Assembly: GCF_004521985.1 (NCBI RefSeq)
Contig: NZ_SBHZ01000014.1
Location: 62,001 to 126,000 of the forward strand
Direction: 5' to 3'
Origin: Ectopseudomonas khazarica
GTDB taxonomy: Bacteria; Pseudomonadota; Gammaproteobacteria; Pseudomonadales; Pseudomonadaceae
Length of the DNA stretch: 64,000 nt
The position numbers and the translations under genes were made by a program. The stretch's first letter is position 1; each line of letters begins with the position of its first letter. The notes beneath the pieces are model-generated. The model had not been told where the DNA came from, searched no databases, and was given only the letters and a program-made list of their open reading frames with translations. This document shows positions 1-8,427 of this stretch, one piece after another.

Positions 1-1
1 C

Positions 2-508
2 GGCAACCCGCCGGGTCTGGTGCAGCGTCTGGAAGACGCCAGCCTGGCCGCCACCGTGAAGTCCAAGTTGCTGTGGAACAGCAACACCCGTGGCCTGGAC
101 ATCCAGGTCAAGAGCGAGACCGGTGCCATCACCCTCAGCGGCCGTGCACAGACCCCGGCGGCCAAGGAACTGGCCGGCCAGCTGGCCGCCAACACCGACG
201 GCGTGCGCGAGGTGTTCAACCACCTCAGCATCAGCACCGCCGACAGCACCAGCAGTGAAGTGCAGACCGCAGTGGATGAGGCGCGCGAGGACATCAGCGA
301 CAGCTGGATCACCAGCAAGGTCAAGGCCAGCTTCCTCTATAGCCGCAACCTCGATGCGCTGAACATCTCGGTGAACACCGACGATGGCCTGGTGAGCCTG
401 CGCGGCAGCGTGCTGAGCAGCGCCGAGAAGCGCCTGGCAGTCGAGATCGCCCGCAACATCCGTGGTGTGCGTGGCGTGGATGCCGACGCCCTGCGCATCA
501 CCGGCTGA
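2..508 (+). CDS. BON-domain protein, 3' part of gene
   Basis: The reading frame is open from base 2, so the gene starts upstream of the window; the GTG at 20 is probably internal. About 168 residues are visible. They form two BON domains, one over roughly bases 35-230 and one over 295-505, each with the alternating helix/strand pattern and conserved glycines (for example GAITLSGRA and GLVSLRGSV). Twin BON domains are typical of OsmY-like periplasmic proteins induced by osmotic or envelope stress and thought to bind membrane or phospholipid surfaces. A signal peptide would lie outside the window. The next gene follows after 67 bases and may be co-transcribed. Confidence 0.8.
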   Translation, partial: GNPPGLVQRLEDASLAATVKSKLLWNSNTRGLDIQVKSETGAITLSGRAQTPAAKELAGQLAANTDGVREVFNHLSISTADSTSSEVQTAVDEAREDISDSWITSKVKASFLYSRNLDALNISVNTDDGLVSLRGSVLSSAEKRLAVEIARNIRGVRGVDADALRITG

Positions 509-575
509 AGCTTTTTTCATCCTGACCGCAGGCGCGGTCAGCCATCCGCAAGTCCCATCGCCAAGGAGTCATTCC

Positions 576-1010
576 ATGAGCAGCAAGACCGCACAACTCA
601 ACGAACTGATCGAGATCACCCGTGACGGCAAGCGCTTCTACGAGCACGCCCACGAGGAGGTCAAGGACATCCGCCTGCAGGCGCTGTTCCGTGACATGGT
701 CCGCGCCAAGACCGAAGTGATCGACGCGCTGAGCGTCAAGGTCGCGGCCAACCAGAGCGAGCCGGCAGCCGGCGGCACCATGCTGGGCAAGCTGCGCCAG
801 GTGTACGCCGATACCCGCGCCACCTTGGCCAAGGACGAAGAGGCCACCTACGTCGCCCAGCTGGAAGAGGCCGAGGACCGCATCCTGCACGCCTTCGAGG
901 ACGCCCTGGAGGACTCGGACAACGACGTCCGTGCGCTGCTGGCCGTGGAGATGCCCAAGGTGCGTGCCTGCCATGACCGCATGCGTGCGCTGAAGCAGAA
1001 CATGCAGTAA
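576..1010 (+). CDS. DUF2383 / PA2169-type four-helix-bundle protein
   Basis: 144 residues from the ATG at 576, chosen because AAGGAG lies at 563-568. The frame is open further upstream but overlaps the BON gene. The protein is all-helical, acidic and lacks a signal peptide. Its opening (LNELIEITRDGKRFYEHAHEEV) and long amphipathic helices match the ferritin-like DUF2383 family, known in Pseudomonas as PA2169-like stress proteins of unknown biochemical role. A strong terminator follows directly. Its position beside a BON protein suggests a stress function, but that is inference. Confidence 0.75.
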   Translation: MSSKTAQLNELIEITRDGKRFYEHAHEEVKDIRLQALFRDMVRAKTEVIDALSVKVAANQSEPAAGGTMLGKLRQVYADTRATLAKDEEATYVAQLEEAEDRILHAFEDALEDSDNDVRALLAVEMPKVRACHDRMRALKQNMQ

Positions 1011-1029
1011 CGCCCAGCGTCAGCCCCGA

Positions 1030-1060
1030 GCCCCCGCACGCCTTGCGTGCGGGGGCTTTT
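1030..1060 (+). terminator. Rho-independent terminator
   Basis: GCCCCCGCACG (1030-1040) pairs perfectly with CGTGCGGGGGC (1046-1056) and is followed by TTTT. It separates the DUF2383 gene from the pst promoter. Confidence 0.9.
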
Positions 1061-1153
1061 CATTGGCTGTCCGGCAGCGGGCGAGCGCTGCTCATCCGCA
1101 GGTTGCGTCCTCGCGGCAGGCCCCTTTGCATCGTTGCAATGAAAAGTCATCAG

Positions 1154-1209
1154 CGTTCATTTAACTGTCACATTCGTTTCATAGAGTGTTCACGTGGCCT
1201 GCAGATACT
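1154..1209 (+). promoter_or_regulatory. Tandem Pho boxes and -10 of pstS
   Basis: Four heptamers recur every 11 bases: CGTTCAT (1154), CTGTCAC (1165), GTTTCAT (1176) and TGTTCAC (1187). Each resembles the PhoB half-site CTGTCAT, so the array can be read as two adjacent Pho boxes. GATACT at 1204-1209 lies 10 bases after the last repeat, the expected place for a PhoB-dependent -10. No good -35 is present, as usual for Pho promoters. Confidence 0.75.
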
Positions 1210-1250
1210 TGGGCCCGTTCCATCCAACACTATCCTGCTAGGAGCAAGGC

Positions 1251-2219
1251 ATGAAACTGAAGCGTTTGATGGCGGCCCTGACTTTCGCCGCCGCCGGCGT
1301 AAGCGCCGTATCTGCTGTAGCCGCCGTCGACCCGGCTCTGCCGACCTATGAGAAGACTTCCGGTGTATCGGGCAACCTGTCCAGCGTCGGTTCCGACTCG
1401 CTGGCCAACCTGATGACCCTGTGGGCAGAAGAGTTCAAGAAGAACTACCCCAACGTCAACATCCAGATTCAGGCCGCCGGTTCCTCCACCGCGCCGCCCG
1501 CGCTGACCGAAGGCACCGCCAACATGGGCCCGATGAGCCGTCCGATGAAGGATAGCGAGCTGCAGGCCTTCGAAGAGAAGTACGGCTACAAGCCGACCGC
1601 CGTTCCGGTCGCCATCGATGCCCTGGCGGTATTCGTGCACAAGGACAACCCGATCAAGGCCCTGACCATGCATCAGGTCGACGCGATCTTCTCCAGCACC
1701 CGTCTGTGCGGCGAAGACAAGGACCTGAAAACCTGGGGTGACGTCGGTCTGACCGGCGAGTGGGCGAGCAAGCCGATTCAGCTGTTCGGTCGTAACTCGG
1801 TATCCGGCACCTACGGTTACTTCAAGGAAGAAGCCCTGTGCAAAGGTGACTTCCGCGCCAACGTCAACGAGCAGCCGGGTTCGGCTTCCGTGGTGCAGTC
1901 GATCTCCAGCACCCTGAACGCCATCGGTTACTCGGGCATCGGCTACAAGACCTCCAGCGTTCGCGCTGTTCCGCTGGTCGACAAGAACGGCCAGGTAGAA
2001 GAAGCCAACGAAACCAACGCGCTGTCCGGCAAGTACCCGCTGGCTCGTTTCTTCTACGTCTACCTGAACAAGGCGCCGAACCAGCCGCTGAGCCCGCTGG
2101 ACGCCGAGTTCGTCAAGCTGGTGCTGTCCAAGCAGGGTCAGGAAGTGGTGGTCAAGGATGGTTACATCCCGCTGCCGTCCAAAGTGGTCGAGAAGACCAT
2201 GAAGGAACTGGGCCTGTAA
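1251..2219 (+). CDS. pstS: Phosphate ABC transporter substrate-binding protein PstS
   Basis: 322 residues. A Sec signal peptide (KLKRLMAALTFAAAGVSAV, about residues 2-25) directs it to the periplasm, where PstS captures inorganic phosphate for PstCA. The binding-protein fold is evident: SVGSDSLANL near the N-terminus, AAGSSTAPPAL and NMGPMSRPM in the phosphate-binding loops, and GRNSVSGTYGYF in the second lobe. AGGAGC sits seven bases before the ATG. Expression should be strongly PhoB-dependent through the upstream box array. A hairpin right after the stop codon probably uncouples abundant pstS transcripts from the permease genes. Confidence 0.96.
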   Translation: MKLKRLMAALTFAAAGVSAVSAVAAVDPALPTYEKTSGVSGNLSSVGSDSLANLMTLWAEEFKKNYPNVNIQIQAAGSSTAPPALTEGTANMGPMSRPMKDSELQAFEEKYGYKPTAVPVAIDALAVFVHKDNPIKALTMHQVDAIFSSTRLCGEDKDLKTWGDVGLTGEWASKPIQLFGRNSVSGTYGYFKEEALCKGDFRANVNEQPGSASVVQSISSTLNAIGYSGIGYKTSSVRAVPLVDKNGQVEEANETNALSGKYPLARFFYVYLNKAPNQPLSPLDAEFVKLVLSKQGQEVVVKDGYIPLPSKVVEKTMKELGL

Positions 2220-2270
2220 TTTCAGTGCCTGACGCCGCCGACCCGCTGATCTTCGGCTGATGGTCGGAAG

Positions 2271-2299
2271 AGCCCGCCACTCGATTCGAGTGGTGGGCT
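2271..2299 (+). terminator. Hairpin after pstS (terminator or attenuator)
   Basis: AGCCCGCCACTCG (2271-2283) pairs with CGAGTGGTGGGCT (2287-2299) with one G-U pair and a three-base loop. Only two T residues follow directly, so it may be a weak terminator or an mRNA-stabilising stem between pstS and pstC. Confidence 0.7.
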
Positions 2300-2315
2300 T
2301 CGTCATGTCAGGTGA

Positions 2316-2349
2316 CTGTAACCTTTCTGTCATACAAGCTCGCTAGATT
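2316..2349 (+). promoter_or_regulatory. Pho box and -10 of pstC
   Basis: CTGTAAC (2316-2322), a four-base spacer, then a perfect CTGTCAT (2327-2333) form a canonical Pho box. TAGATT at 2344-2349 lies 10 bases downstream and fits a -10 element. pstCAB-phoU therefore has its own PhoB-controlled promoter besides that of pstS. Confidence 0.85.
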
Positions 2350-2404
2350 GACAAGCCTGGACAGCCCTATGCGCTGCACTTGAGCCCGCGCAGAGACTTC
2401 TCGC

Positions 2405-4690
2405 ATGAATGACTTGGCAAACGAATCCGTGAATCGCTCTCAGAATCCGCTGGGGATCGACTTCAATACCCCCGCCCTGCAACGCAAGCGTCGCCTGCGT
2501 GCCCTCAAGGACCGCATGGCGCGCTGGTACGTCTCCGTCGGTGGCCTGGCGGTGCTGGGTGCGATCACCCTGATCTTCTTCTACCTGGCGCACGTGGTAC
2601 TGCCCATGTTCCAGGGCGCCGAACTGGATGCGCGCAAGGTTCAGCAGCCGGCCTGGCTGGCCGACGCCCCGGCGCCGCTGATGCTGGCCGTCGAGGAGCA
2701 GAACCAGGTGGCCATGCGCCTGGACGCCAGCGGTGCGGTGCAGTTCTTCGAGCTGAAGAACGGCGCAGCGCTGCAGCGCGTGCAACTGCCGCTGCCGGAA
2801 GGCGTCAGCGTCGCCTCGGTCGCGCAGGACCAGCCGGGCAGCCGCCGCGTGGCGCTGGGCCTGAGCAATGGCCAGGCGCTGGTCATCCAGCACAACTACA
2901 AGATCACCTACCCGGACAACGTGCGCACCATCGCGCCGCGCATCGACTATCCGTACGGCGAGACGCCGATCGAGGTCGATCCGCAGGGCCGCCCGCTCGA
3001 GCACGTGGCGCTGAACCTCAACAGCGGTACGCTGATGCTGGCAGGCTCTACCGGTAGCGAGCTGCACCTGATCAGCCTCGGTCGCGAGGAAAACCTGTTC
3101 ACTGGCGAAGTGAGCGTCAGCGAAGAGCGCATCGCCCTGCCGCAGATCGGTGAGCCGATCAGCCAACTGATCCTCGATCCCCGCCAGCTGTGGCTGTACG
3201 TCCTCAATGGCGACTCCAACGCCGACGTCTTCGACCTGCGCAAGCGCAGCCTGAATGGCCGCTACCAGCTGCTCAAGGACGCCTCCAACCGTGTCACCAG
3301 CGCCACCAGCCTGCTGGGCGGCATCTCCATCATGATCGGCGACGCCAAGGGCGGCATCCAGCAGTGGTTCATGGTGCGTGACAAGGACGGCAAATCCACC
3401 TTCCAGTCGATCCGCAGCTTCCAGCTGGGCAGCAGCGCGGTCACCCAGATTCTTCCCGAAGAGCGTCGCAAGGGCTTCATGGCGCTCGACGAGAGCGGCC
3501 TGCTCGGTATCTTCCACAGCACCGCGCACCGTACCCTGCTCAAGGAACAGGTCGCCGACGGCAAGGCCGCCGCCGCCCTGTCGCCGCGCGCCACCCGCGT
3601 GCTGGTCGAGTCCGACGGCAAGCTGCAGCGCTTCGTGGTCGACAACCCGCACCCGGAAATTTCCTGGAGCTCGCTGTGGGGCAAGGTCTGGTACGAGAGC
3701 TACCCGGAGCCTGACTACGTCTGGCAGTCGACTTCCGCCAACACCGACTTCGAAGCCAAGCTGAGCCTCTCGCCGCTGGCCTTCGGCACGCTCAAGGCAG
3801 CCTTCTACGCCATGCTGCTGGCGGCACCGCTGGCGGTCGCCGCGGCGATCTACACCGCCTATTTCATGGCGCCGCGCATGCGCACCAAGGTCAAGCCGGT
3901 GATCGAGCTGATGGAGGCGCTGCCGACGGTGATCCTCGGCTTCTTCGCCGGCCTGTTCCTCGCACCGTTCCTGGAGAATCACTTGCCCGGCATATTCAGC
4001 CTGCTGTTGCTGACGCCGCTGGGCATCCTGCTGTTCGGCTTCATCTGGAGCAAGCTGCCGGAAGCGGTGCGTCATCGCGTTCCCGATGGCTGGGAAGCCG
4101 CGCTGCTGATCCCCGTGGTGATCGCCGTGGGCTGGTTCTCCATCGCGATCAGCGGTCACCTGGAAAACTGGCTGTTCGGCGGCAACATGCGCCTGTGGCT
4201 GTCCAATGACCTGGGCATTCCCTTCGACCAGCGCAACGCCCTGGTGGTCGGCCTGGCGATGGGCTTCGCGGTGATCCCGAACATCTACTCGATCGCCGAA
4301 GACGCCGTGTTCAGCGTGCCCAAGAGCCTGACCTTCGGCTCGCTGGCGCTGGGCGCGACGCCCTGGCAGACCCTGACCCGCGTGGTCATCCTGACCGCCA
4401 GCCCCGGTATCTTCTCGGCGCTGATGATCGGCATGGGCCGCGCCGTGGGGGAAACCATGATCGTGCTGATGGCCACCGGCAACACGCCGATCATGGACGT
4501 CAACATCTTCGAGGGTATGCGCACCCTGGCGGCCAACGTCGCGGTCGAGATGCCCGAGTCGGAGGTTGGCGGCACCCATTACCGCGTGCTGTTCCTGGCG
4601 GCACTGGTGCTGCTGATGTTCACCTTCGTGATGAACACCCTGGCCGAACTGATTCGTCAGCGTCTGCGTACCAAGTATTCGTCGCTGTAA
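2405..4690 (+). CDS. pstC: Phosphate ABC transporter permease PstC (large form)
   Basis: 761 residues, more than twice the roughly 320 of the enteric PstC. After a basic cytoplasmic tail and one membrane helix (about 42-68) comes a periplasmic region of about 380 residues with repeated beta-rich segments. The six-helix MetI-like permease core follows (about 455-755), with the ABC-contact EAA loop at SLALGATPWQTLTRVV. It forms the channel with PstA. Long PstC forms are usual in Pseudomonas. The large periplasmic insert has no assigned function; its repetitive strands suggest a propeller-like fold (inference). No strong Shine-Dalgarno sequence is visible before the ATG. Confidence 0.93.
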   Translation: MNDLANESVNRSQNPLGIDFNTPALQRKRRLRALKDRMARWYVSVGGLAVLGAITLIFFYLAHVVLPMFQGAELDARKVQQPAWLADAPAPLMLAVEEQNQVAMRLDASGAVQFFELKNGAALQRVQLPLPEGVSVASVAQDQPGSRRVALGLSNGQALVIQHNYKITYPDNVRTIAPRIDYPYGETPIEVDPQGRPLEHVALNLNSGTLMLAGSTGSELHLISLGREENLFTGEVSVSEERIALPQIGEPISQLILDPRQLWLYVLNGDSNADVFDLRKRSLNGRYQLLKDASNRVTSATSLLGGISIMIGDAKGGIQQWFMVRDKDGKSTFQSIRSFQLGSSAVTQILPEERRKGFMALDESGLLGIFHSTAHRTLLKEQVADGKAAAALSPRATRVLVESDGKLQRFVVDNPHPEISWSSLWGKVWYESYPEPDYVWQSTSANTDFEAKLSLSPLAFGTLKAAFYAMLLAAPLAVAAAIYTAYFMAPRMRTKVKPVIELMEALPTVILGFFAGLFLAPFLENHLPGIFSLLLLTPLGILLFGFIWSKLPEAVRHRVPDGWEAALLIPVVIAVGWFSIAISGHLENWLFGGNMRLWLSNDLGIPFDQRNALVVGLAMGFAVIPNIYSIAEDAVFSVPKSLTFGSLALGATPWQTLTRVVILTASPGIFSALMIGMGRAVGETMIVLMATGNTPIMDVNIFEGMRTLAANVAVEMPESEVGGTHYRVLFLAALVLLMFTFVMNTLAELIRQRLRTKYSSL

Positions 4691-4699
4691 AGAATGGCC

Positions 4700-4845
4700 T
4701 GCGCAGCAGGCCAACTGATGACCCTCGCCCATTGATGGGAGAGGGTGCCCGAAGGGCGGGAGAGGGCCGTGCGAACAACGCCGCGACCCGCTCCCCCGGC
4801 CCCTGTCCCGCCAGCGGGAGAGGGGAGGTAAAGAATGATTTCATT
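4700..4845 (+). repeat. REP-like palindromic element between pstC and pstA
   Basis: The gap holds mirrored segments rich in GGGAGAGG and CCTCTCCC: CCATTGATGGGAGAGGG, GGCGGGAGAGGGC, then GCTCCCCCGGCCCC and CCAGCGGGAGAGGGG. This composition is typical of dispersed Pseudomonas extragenic palindromes. It probably forms stable RNA hairpins inside the pst transcript. Confidence 0.6.
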
Positions 4846-4859
4846 CAAGGTGTGATGCC

Positions 4860-6530
4860 GTGAAACAGAACAACCTGAAATCCTGGTACAAGAGCGGCGC
4901 CCCCGGCGTGTGGATGAGCGGCGGCGCGGTCGCCATCGCCATCATCATGACCCTCGGCCTGCTGGCGGTGATCGCCACGCGCGGCCTGGGGCACTTCTGG
5001 CCGGCGGATATCATCGAGGCCGACTATCAGGTGCCTGGCCAGGAATCCCGGGTCATGCTCGGCGAAGTGGTGCAGGCCGAGGAAGTCCCGCGTGCCCGTC
5101 TCGCCGCAGCCGGCCTGCCGGTCGCCGAAGAGGGCGGCGAATTCATGACCCGTGAGCTGCTCAAGGTGGGTAACCGCGAGCTGTTCGGCGCGGACTTCAC
5201 CTGGGTCGTCGGCGAATGGCTGAGCAACCTGCGCAAGCCGGCGGACATCACCGTGCTGGAGCGCCGCGAGTGGGGCAACTTCTACGGCAACCTGGTCAAC
5301 GTCAAGGAAAGTGGTCAGCTGGTCGCCGAGGGCGATGCCGCCTGGGCCGAGCTGCAGCAGCGTCTGGAGCGTGTCGATGAGTTGCACGCCCAGCTGGTGC
5401 GCCTGGAGAAGAGCGACATCGGCCGCATCAACCATGGCCTGGAACGCATTCGCCTGGAAGGGCGCAAGCTGCAACTGCAGGACAAGCTGGACGCTGCCGC
5501 CCAGGCCGACATGGACGCTCGCCGCGATGCCCTGAATGCCGAGTACAAGGTGCTCGAAGAGCGCATGGTGGCGCTGACCCAGCAGATCAACCGCGACAGC
5601 GTGACCCTGACCGCCAGTGACGGCCGCCAGACCGAGATCGCCCTGGGCAAGATCGTCCGCGCCTTCCGTCCGAATGCCATGAGCAGCGTCGACAAGCTCG
5701 GCTTCTACGCCATGAAGGTGTGGGAGTTCATCAGCGACGAGCCGCGTGAGGCCAACACCGAGGGCGGCATCTTCCCGGCCATCTTCGGCACCGTGCTGAT
5801 GGTCATGCTGATGGCGGTGATCGTCACCCCGTTCGGTGTGATCGCGGCGGTCTACCTGCGTGAGTATGCCCACCAGGGCCCGCTGACCCGGGTGATCCGC
5901 ATCGCCGTGAACAACCTGGCCGGCGTGCCCTCGATCGTCTACGGCGTGTTCGGCCTGGGCTTCTTCGTCTACGTGCTGGGCGGTTCCATCGACCAGCTGT
6001 TCTTCCCCGAGGCGGCGCCGGCGCCGACCTTCGGTACACCGGGCCTGATGTGGGCCTCGCTGACCCTGGCGATTCTCACCCTGCCGGTGGTCATCGTCGC
6101 CACCGAGGAAGGTCTGGCGCGTATTCCGCGTGCGGTGCGCGAAGGGTCGCTGGCGCTCGGTGCGACCAAGGCCGAGACCCTGTGGAAAGTAGTGATTCCG
6201 ATGGCCAGCCCGGCGATGATGACCGGCCTGATTCTCGCCGTGGCCCGTGCCGCCGGCGAGGTGGCACCGCTGATGCTGGTGGGCGTGGTCAAGCTGGCGC
6301 CGAGCCTGCCGCTCAACGCTAACTACCCTTATCTGCACCTGGACCAGAAGATCATGCACCTGGGCTTCCACATCTACGACGTCGGCTTCCAGAGCCCCAA
6401 CGTAGAAGCGGCCCGCCCGCTGGTCTATGCAACCGCGTTGCTGCTGGTGATCGTCATCGCCCTGCTCAACCTGACCGCGGTCTATATCCGTAACCACCTG
6501 CGCGAGAAGTACAAGGCGCTGGATCATTAA
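4860..6530 (+). CDS. pstA: Phosphate ABC transporter permease PstA (large form)
   Basis: 556 residues from a GTG start; GAGGTAAAG lies upstream at 4825-4833 and no better start fits. An N-terminal membrane helix (about 19-40) is followed by an extra-membrane stretch of about 250 residues that includes a predicted coiled coil (about 166-250, heptad-like LEQ/LER/KLQLQDKL pattern). The MetI-type permease core occupies about 295-550, with its EAA loop at SLALGATKAETLWKVV. Enteric PstA has about 296 residues, so the N-terminal half is the Pseudomonas-type expansion. It pairs with PstC and PstB to import phosphate. Confidence 0.93.
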   Translation: MKQNNLKSWYKSGAPGVWMSGGAVAIAIIMTLGLLAVIATRGLGHFWPADIIEADYQVPGQESRVMLGEVVQAEEVPRARLAAAGLPVAEEGGEFMTRELLKVGNRELFGADFTWVVGEWLSNLRKPADITVLERREWGNFYGNLVNVKESGQLVAEGDAAWAELQQRLERVDELHAQLVRLEKSDIGRINHGLERIRLEGRKLQLQDKLDAAAQADMDARRDALNAEYKVLEERMVALTQQINRDSVTLTASDGRQTEIALGKIVRAFRPNAMSSVDKLGFYAMKVWEFISDEPREANTEGGIFPAIFGTVLMVMLMAVIVTPFGVIAAVYLREYAHQGPLTRVIRIAVNNLAGVPSIVYGVFGLGFFVYVLGGSIDQLFFPEAAPAPTFGTPGLMWASLTLAILTLPVVIVATEEGLARIPRAVREGSLALGATKAETLWKVVIPMASPAMMTGLILAVARAAGEVAPLMLVGVVKLAPSLPLNANYPYLHLDQKIMHLGFHIYDVGFQSPNVEAARPLVYATALLLVIVIALLNLTAVYIRNHLREKYKALDH

Positions 6531-6534
6531 ATTC

Positions 6535-6626
6535 GAGCCGCAAGCCCCGAGCCGCAAGCTTCAACGAGAAGCGCGGCGACCGGCTTGCAGCTTGTAGCGT
6601 GCAGCTTGCAGCTGCGAACGGAGTGA
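6535..6626 (+). repeat. Interspersed GCCGCAAGC/GCTTGCAGC repeat before pstB
   Basis: The pstA-pstB gap consists almost wholly of short inverted copies of GCCGCAAGC and GCTTGCAGCTTG. The 14-mer CGGCTTGCAGCTTG (6581-6594) recurs exactly after pstB (7532-7545). This is a REP-type element within the operon. Confidence 0.65.
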
Positions 6627-6632
6627 GCCCAT

Positions 6633-7466
6633 ATGCAACACGAAGCCCATACCCACGGTATCGACCTGGCCGCCCTCGGCCGCGACAAGCAGAGCCTGAG
6701 CCTGGCCGACGAGACCACGGCCATCGAAGTGCCGGGCCTGAACCTGTTCTACGGTCAGAAGCAGGCGCTGTTCGACGTCAGGATGGACATCCCCAAGCAG
6801 CGCGTGACCGCCTTCATCGGCCCGAGCGGCTGCGGCAAGTCGACCCTGCTGCGCACCTTCAACCGCATGAACGACCTGGTCGATGGTTGCCGCGTCGATG
6901 GCGAGATCAACATCGACGGCCGCAACATCTACCGCAAGGGCGAGGATGTCGCCGAGCTGCGTCGCCGCGTCGGCATGGTGTTCCAGAAGCCCAACCCCTT
7001 CCCCAAGAGCATCTACGAGAACGTGGTGTATGGCCTGCGCATCCAGGGCATCAACAGCAAGCGCGTGCTCGACGAAGCGGTGGAATGGGCGCTGAAGAGC
7101 GCGGCACTGTGGGACGAGGTCAAGGATCGTCTGCACGATTCGGCACTGGGCCTGTCCGGCGGTCAGCAGCAGCGTCTGGTGATCGCCCGCACCGTGGCGG
7201 TACAGCCGGAAGTGCTGCTGCTCGACGAGCCCTGCTCGGCACTCGACCCGATCTCCACGCTGAAGGTCGAAGAGCTGATCTACGAACTCAAGAGCAAGTA
7301 CACCATCGTCATCGTCACCCACAACATGCAGCAGGCGGCGCGCGTCTCCGACTACACCGCGTTCATGTACATGGGCAAGCTGATCGAGTTCGGTGATACC
7401 GACACGCTGTTCACCAACCCGGCCAAGAAGCAGACCGAAGACTACATCACCGGTCGTTACGGTTGA
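6633..7466 (+). CDS. pstB: Phosphate ABC transporter ATPase PstB
   Basis: 277 residues. It has the Walker A motif GPSGCGKST (63-71), the ABC signature LSGGQQQR, the Walker B LLLDEP and a switch histidine in IVTHNMQQA. The FNRMNDL segment after Walker A is characteristic of PstB. It hydrolyses ATP in the cytoplasm to drive phosphate import and, with PhoU, takes part in signalling to the PhoR kinase. It has about 20 extra N-terminal residues compared with the enteric protein. GGAG before the ATG supports the start. REP-like repeats flank the gene on both sides. Confidence 0.96.
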   Translation: MQHEAHTHGIDLAALGRDKQSLSLADETTAIEVPGLNLFYGQKQALFDVRMDIPKQRVTAFIGPSGCGKSTLLRTFNRMNDLVDGCRVDGEINIDGRNIYRKGEDVAELRRRVGMVFQKPNPFPKSIYENVVYGLRIQGINSKRVLDEAVEWALKSAALWDEVKDRLHDSALGLSGGQQQRLVIARTVAVQPEVLLLDEPCSALDPISTLKVEELIYELKSKYTIVIVTHNMQQAARVSDYTAFMYMGKLIEFGDTDTLFTNPAKKQTEDYITGRYG

Positions 7467-7474
7467 GGACAGCG

Positions 7475-7552
7475 GCACGCTACAAGCCGCAAGCTGCCGG
7501 TCAGCTTGCGGTAACCAGACACTTCACCGATCGGCTTGCAGCTTGAAGCTTT
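7475..7552 (+). repeat. Interspersed GCAAGC/GCTTGCAGC repeat before phoU
   Basis: The segment has the inverted copies CAAGCCGCAAGCTGCC, CAGCTTGCGG and CGGCTTGCAGCTTGAAGC. It belongs to the same family as the element before pstB and shares an exact 14-mer with it. Confidence 0.65.
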
Positions 7553-7567
7553 CGCGGAGCGAACTTG

Positions 7568-8293
7568 ATGAACAAAGACAACATTACCCAGCACATCTCC
7601 CAGCAGTTCAACGCCGAGCTGGAAGAAGTGCGCAGCCACCTGCTGGCCATGGGCGGCCTGGTGGAGAAGCAGGTCAACGATGCCGTCACCGCCCTGATCG
7701 AGGCCGACTCCGGTCTGGCTCAGCAGGTGCGCGAGATCGATGACCAGATCAACCAGATGGAGCGCAACATCGACGAGGAATGCGTGCGCATCCTCGCCCG
7801 TCGTCAGCCGGCGGCCTCCGACCTGCGCCTGATCATCAGCATCTCCAAGTCGGTGATCGACCTCGAGCGCATCGGCGACGAGTCGACCAAGATCGCCAAG
7901 CGTGCCATCCAGCTGTGCGAGGAAGGCGAGGCGCCGCGTGGTTACGTCGAGGTTCGCCACATCGGCGATCAGGTGCGCAGGATGGTCCAGGAGGCGCTGG
8001 ACGCCTTCGCCCGTTTCGACGCCGACCTGGCCCTGTCCGTGGCGCAGTACGACAAGACCGTCGACCGCGAGTACAAGACGGCGCTGCGCGAGCTGGTCAC
8101 CTACATGATGGAAGACCCGCGTTCGATCACCCGCGTGCTCAGCGTGATCTGGGCGCTGCGCTCGCTGGAGCGCATCGGCGATCATGCACGCAACATCGCC
8201 GAACTGGTGATCTACCTCGTGCGTGGTACCGATGTGCGGCATATCGGCCTGACCCGCATGCGCGAGGAAGTCGAAGGCAAATCCGCGGACTGA
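7568..8293 (+). CDS. phoU: Phosphate signalling regulator PhoU
   Basis: 241 residues from the ATG at 7568; GCGGAGCG lies just before it, and the TTG three bases upstream is less likely. The protein is all-helical with two PhoU repeats, each holding the metal-coordinating E/D-rich signature (for example DLERIGDESTKIAKRA and SLERIGDHARNIAELV). PhoU damps PhoR kinase activity when phosphate is plentiful and limits Pst activity. It is the last gene of the pst transcript; a GC-rich palindrome follows. Confidence 0.96.
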   Translation: MNKDNITQHISQQFNAELEEVRSHLLAMGGLVEKQVNDAVTALIEADSGLAQQVREIDDQINQMERNIDEECVRILARRQPAASDLRLIISISKSVIDLERIGDESTKIAKRAIQLCEEGEAPRGYVEVRHIGDQVRRMVQEALDAFARFDADLALSVAQYDKTVDREYKTALRELVTYMMEDPRSITRVLSVIWALRSLERIGDHARNIAELVIYLVRGTDVRHIGLTRMREEVEGKSAD

Positions 8294-8310
8294 TGCCTGC
8301 GTCGAGCCAG

Positions 8311-8340
8311 CGGCCCGGGACGTCCCGGGCCGTTGCGTTT
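8311..8340 (+). terminator. Palindrome after phoU, probable terminator
   Basis: CGGCCCGGGACGTCCCGGGCCG (8311-8332) is a perfect 22-base palindrome, followed by TTGCGTTT. The T-tract is interrupted, so termination efficiency is uncertain. Confidence 0.6.
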
Positions 8341-8427
8341 GCGCGATTTGTCGTTTACCCGACGTTTCCGTTGGCCTTAGGCCACTGGCCATGACTATGC
8401 TTATTGCCATTCGTACAGGAGAGGCCG

